From positions 1 through 21,969 of the forward strand of contig JASHTQ010000172.1 in NCBI GenBank assembly GCA_030040475.1: a stretch of 21,969 nucleotides of DNA. Reading direction: 5' to 3'. The notes beneath the pieces were generated by a model. The model worked only from the letters and a program-made list of their open reading frames with translations, was not told the origin of the DNA and searched no databases. Made by a program: the position numbers and the translations under genes. Positions 19,361-21,969 of the stretch are shown here, in pieces (positions within the stretch are counted from its first letter, which is position 1; the number at the start of each line of letters is the position of its first letter). The DNA comes from Streptosporangiaceae bacterium. GTDB taxonomy: Bacteria; Actinomycetota; Actinomycetes; Streptosporangiales; Streptosporangiaceae.

Positions 19361-20848
19361 TCACGCCTGGGCCACGTAAGCGGTGACGTTGAGAACCGTG
19401 GTGCCGGTGATGCGGAAGGAATGCCAGTTCCTGGCGTAGGACGGCGGCCTGAGTCCCGACCGGACGAGCAGCGCGACGTGCTCGCCCGGCCGCTGGGTCC
19501 AGACCGACCCGGCCGACGCGCAGCCCGCGTAGAAGGCGATCGGGATGTATTGCACCCCGGCCACATAGCACGGCGGGCTCACGCCGTGGCGGGCGAGCGC
19601 GGCCACGATCGTGCTGTAGTCGCGGTGGAACGCGATCGTCCCGCCGACCTCGTGGTCGAGCACCAGGTGCTGGGAGACGAGCTGGACGACGAGGAAGCAG
19701 GTCACCGCCGCGGCCATCGCGGGCCGCAGGTCCCAGCGGACCCCGGTGACCGCGAAGCCGAGCGCGTCGGCGACCGGGATGGCGAGCAGCGCGTAGGCGG
19801 GAAGCAGGAACCGCGGCGCCGAGTAGTCGATCATGAACAGGTACTGCGCGGCCAGGCACAGCCCGCACACCGCGGGCAGCAGGGTGCCGCCGAGCTGCCC
19901 CGCCCGCCTGGCCGCCACCAGGCCGACCGCGACAAGCACCGGCAGCAGCAACCACCACAGGTCGAGCTCGGGGTCCCGGACCCCGATCGTGCACGGCCGG
20001 CACAGCGTCGGCCCGTTCAGCGCCTTCAGCTCGTCGCCGAGCGCGAAGTGCAGGCCGAAACCGCCCTGCTCCGCCCCGGCGGCGCGCAGCCGGGCGCGGA
20101 TCCCGCCGAACCTGGCATACGCCTCGGCCACCCACTCGGCCCCGCCCGCCGCCAGCCCGGCCAGGACGACGGCCGCCAGCGGCCACCGGCGCCAGGCCCG
20201 CACCGCGAGCACCGCCGCGATCAGCGGCGCCGCCAGGTATACCGCGTCCCCGGGCCGGACCAGCGTGACGAACGTGACGCAGGCCCCGAGCCCGGCCAGC
20301 GACCAGCGCCCGCCCCGGCCGAGCGTGCCCCGGCCGAGCGCAACCCGGAGGAAGAACCCCACCGCGGCCAGGCACCCGAGCCCCGACCACACGTCGGGCA
20401 TGGCCTGCGGCCCGTAGTACTGCGCCACCCACAGGCCGCCGAACGCCACCCCGGCCAGCCCCAGCACCCAGGCCGGCCGCAGCGGCCGCCACACCCACAG
20501 CGCGAGCGCCAGCCCCAGCCCGGAAAGCACCGACAGGTACACCCGCAGCGCGACCACGGACCCGGTGAGCGCGGCCACCGGCGCGACGAGCAGCGGCACC
20601 CCGCGTGCCCGCGCCGGGTCGAACCACGCGGCCGGAGCGTGCCCGCTGACCTGGCTCACGTAGACGGACTCGTCCCAGCTGAGCCCCATCCGCGGCGACA
20701 CGAACAGCAGCTGCGCCCCGGTAAACGCGACCCCCACCGCGGCGAGGACCCACCCGCTGTCGCGTAGTGCTAGCCCGCGGGAACGACCCCGCGTGACCTC
20801 TCCATCCCCGGCAACACCTCTAGTAAGCCCCCTTGGCCAGGCCTCCAT
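19361..20848 (-). CDS. Polytopic membrane protein, GT-C glycosyltransferase-like
   Basis: 495 residues with about ten hydrophobic segments. After the first membrane segment (about 33-50) comes LSWDESVYVSQV with D59-E60. An acidic pair at this place, in the first external loop, is the catalytic signature of GT-C enzymes such as the PMT/ArnT families, which use polyprenyl-phosphate sugars. Further supporting segments are the LVRPGDAVYLAAPL helix near 215 and the AQYLFMIDYSAPRFLLPAYALL region near 345. A soluble C-terminal part (about 420-495) follows the last helix. The donor and acceptor sugars cannot be told. ATG 20848 has only a weak ribosome site, so a later start is possible. Two direct TCGAGGTC repeats lie just past the gene (19330-19337, 19344-19351). 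Confidence 0.75.
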   Translation of the reverse strand: MEAWPRGLTRGVAGDGEVTRGRSRGLALRDSGWVLAAVGVAFTGAQLLFVSPRMGLSWDESVYVSQVSGHAPAAWFDPARARGVPLLVAPVAALTGSVVALRVYLSVLSGLGLALALWVWRPLRPAWVLGLAGVAFGGLWVAQYYGPQAMPDVWSGLGCLAAVGFFLRVALGRGTLGRGGRWSLAGLGACVTFVTLVRPGDAVYLAAPLIAAVLAVRAWRRWPLAAVVLAGLAAGGAEWVAEAYARFGGIRARLRAAGAEQGGFGLHFALGDELKALNGPTLCRPCTIGVRDPELDLWWLLLPVLVAVGLVAARRAGQLGGTLLPAVCGLCLAAQYLFMIDYSAPRFLLPAYALLAIPVADALGFAVTGVRWDLRPAMAAAVTCFLVVQLVSQHLVLDHEVGGTIAFHRDYSTIVAALARHGVSPPCYVAGVQYIPIAFYAGCASAGSVWTQRPGEHVALLVRSGLRPPSYARNWHSFRITGTTVLNVTAYVAQA

Positions 20849-20897
20849 GAACGGACCCTACTCGCTCCGGACCCGAGCGCGTCACTCCCGGAGTTAG

Positions 20898-21596
20898 TCA
20901 GTCCGTCCGGACGCCGAGCTCGTCGATCCTGGCGAGCATCTCGGCCGGGTCCGCGTACACCCGGTAGGCCCCGGCCCGCTCGAGCTCCTCCCGCCCGTAC
21001 CCGCCGGACATGAGCCCGACCCCGAGCGCCCCGGCGCGCCGCGCCGCGAGCAGGTCCCACACGCTGTCGCCGACCACCATCGTGTGCCGCGGGTCCACGC
21101 CGAGCTCGGCCGCCGCGGCGAGGAACAGGTCGGGGTCCGGCTTGGCGTGCCGCACCATGTCCCTGGTCACCATCGGGGTGTCCGGGCCGAGCCCGAGCAG
21201 CCCGAGCGCGGGTCGCGCGGTGGCCGAGCGCCCGCTTGTCGCGATCGCCCACCGCACCCCGGCGCCGGTCAGCGCGCCGAGCAGCTCGCGCGCGCCGGGC
21301 AGCGCGCTGACGGAGTCCATCTGCGCCCGGTACCGCGCCGCGTGCGCCTCCTGCAGCAGCTCGATGTCCTCGGCGGACAGCGAGCGCCCGGTCTCGCGCA
21401 GCAGCGCGTGCACGAACAGCCCGCCGCTCATCCCGATCCGCCGGTGGATCCGCCACACCGACAGGTCGATGCCGAGCCCGGCCAGCGCCGCCCGCCACGC
21501 GATGACGTGCTGGTACACGCTGTCGATCAGCGTCCCGTCCAGGTCGAACAGGAACGCCGGCGTCGGCACCTCGATGTACTGCACCACCTCAGCCAT
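20898..21596 (-). CDS. HAD-superfamily phosphatase (phosphoglycolate phosphatase / beta-phosphoglucomutase type)
   Basis: 232 residues. Motif I is FDLDGTLIDS with nucleophile D18 and acid/base D20. Motif II is ATSG (119-122). The motif III Lys is K152 in HAKPDPDLF. Motif IV is VVGDSVWDLLAA (D177, D181). A helical C1 cap lies between residues about 25 and 100. This is the full HAD set, so the enzyme should be a Mg2+-dependent phosphate-ester hydrolase; the substrate is unknown. ATG 21596 is the first in-frame start near motif I. It is transcribed towards the GT-C-like gene with a 49-bp gap, possibly as one unit. Confidence 0.92.
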   Translation of the reverse strand: MAEVVQYIEVPTPAFLFDLDGTLIDSVYQHVIAWRAALAGLGIDLSVWRIHRRIGMSGGLFVHALLRETGRSLSAEDIELLQEAHAARYRAQMDSVSALPGARELLGALTGAGVRWAIATSGRSATARPALGLLGLGPDTPMVTRDMVRHAKPDPDLFLAAAAELGVDPRHTMVVGDSVWDLLAARRAGALGVGLMSGGYGREELERAGAYRVYADPAEMLARIDELGVRTD

Positions 21597-21837
21597 GGCC
21601 CCAAGTCTGCCCGCCCCGCTCCCCGCCGCACGCAGCCCCCCGCCGCCCCGCCGTTAAAACCCATTTTTATCCCGAACGAGCCGTGGTTCCTCGCCCGCCT
21701 CACCCGTCGCGTGCCGTCTGGCGCGCCCTTCGTTCACCAGTGACCCGCTTAGTCCCCCCGCGTCCCCCCAGACGTGGTGCCAGCGTGCCGCTGAGCGCTT
21801 CGCGGTCCAGCCGGGGCCTCCGGGCCGCGGCCCAATG

Positions 21838-21893
21838 GGAATGAAACCCCGCTTCCAGTACCTCCCAGGGTGCTGAAACCCGGGTTTCATTCC
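21838..21893. repeat. TGAAACCC half-site cluster with a 16-bp palindrome
   Basis: GGAATGAAACCC (21838-21849) is inversely repeated as GGGTTTCATTCC (21882-21893). The right part is itself a perfect 16-bp palindrome, TGAAACCCGGGTTTCA (21874-21889). Three TGAAACCC half-sites thus lie within 50 bp, in orientations forward, forward, reverse. This could be an operator array, a large hairpin or the end of a small repeat element. Confidence 0.6.
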
Positions 21894-21969
21894 GCAGCGG
21901 CGGCTTCGCCCGGAGGCGGCGGGCGGAGCCGCCCCGGCGGGCGGCGGGCGGGGCGGGTGCCGGGCGGGG
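21894..21969. repeat. G-rich tract at the window end
   Basis: GGCGGCT (21899-21905) and a downstream AGCCGCC can pair into a hairpin. After it come GGCGGGCGGCGGGCGGGGC and further GGG runs, enough closely spaced G-runs to form a quadruplex on this strand. Confidence 0.45.

Larger units (their letters stand above)
21597..21969. other. Gene-free end of the window with palindromes and G-rich DNA
   Basis: 373 bp without a convincing gene. Contents: a C-rich stretch at 21609-21653, an A/T-rich spot TTAAAACCCATTTTTATC (21653-21670) that may hold the promoter of the HAD gene, a palindromic half-site cluster (21838-21893) and a G/C-only end. Confidence 0.65.

Noticed and set aside
19353..20753. Alternative 466-aa minus-strand frame over the GT-C-like gene
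   Set aside because: It is Arg/Gly/Ala-rich, typical of a shifted frame; the other frame gives clear membrane helices and the WDE motif.
21654..21890. 78-aa minus-strand reading frame
   Set aside because: It starts inside the palindrome, has no ribosome site and no recognisable domain.

Overview
The window is very GC-rich DNA from an actinomycete-type member of the Actinomycetota. The evidence is a strong G/C bias at third codon positions, GTG and TTG starts, a membrane-anchored Ser/Thr kinase, Ala/Gly/Pro-rich linkers and a kdpFABC-DE set typical of the phylum. I cannot fix the genus; a Streptosporangiales or Catenulisporales-like soil organism would fit. No tRNA, rRNA, transposase, phage gene or CRISPR array was seen.

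Left part (1-7247): a secreted-protein region that looks duplicated. A Gly-rich, Ig-domain exported protein (minus, running off the left edge) is divergent from an XRE-NB-ARC-TPR (STAND) regulator. The regulator runs into a decayed 3' part of a kdpE gene. Beyond a 15-bp-stem terminator lies a second exported protein, an NHL six-bladed propeller with Ig and DUF11 domains. It shares its signal peptide layout, one Ig domain and its upstream promoter DNA with the first. Upstream of it the regulator is missing, and a second short kdpE relic stands directly before the intact kdpE. The layout reads as exported gene - palindromic promoter - regulator - kdpE tail, duplicated and then eroded.

Middle (7248-18530): a complete minus-strand Kdp potassium system. 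In transcription order it is an unnamed 32-aa membrane peptide, kdpF, kdpA, kdpB, kdpC, a second KdpE-like response regulator, a membrane Ser/Thr protein kinase, kdpD and kdpE. The first two genes are very small and overlap. Hairpins lie between kdpA and kdpB and between kdpC and the extra regulator. KdpFABC is the ATP-driven high-affinity K+ pump. KdpD/KdpE is its sensor/regulator pair, and the inserted regulator and kinase suggest an extra layer of control.

Right part (18686-21969): a universal stress protein of a variant type, a GT-C-like polytopic membrane protein and a HAD-family phosphatase, all on the minus strand. The window ends in about 370 bp without a convincing gene. That stretch holds a cluster of TGAAACCC half-sites and a G-rich end.
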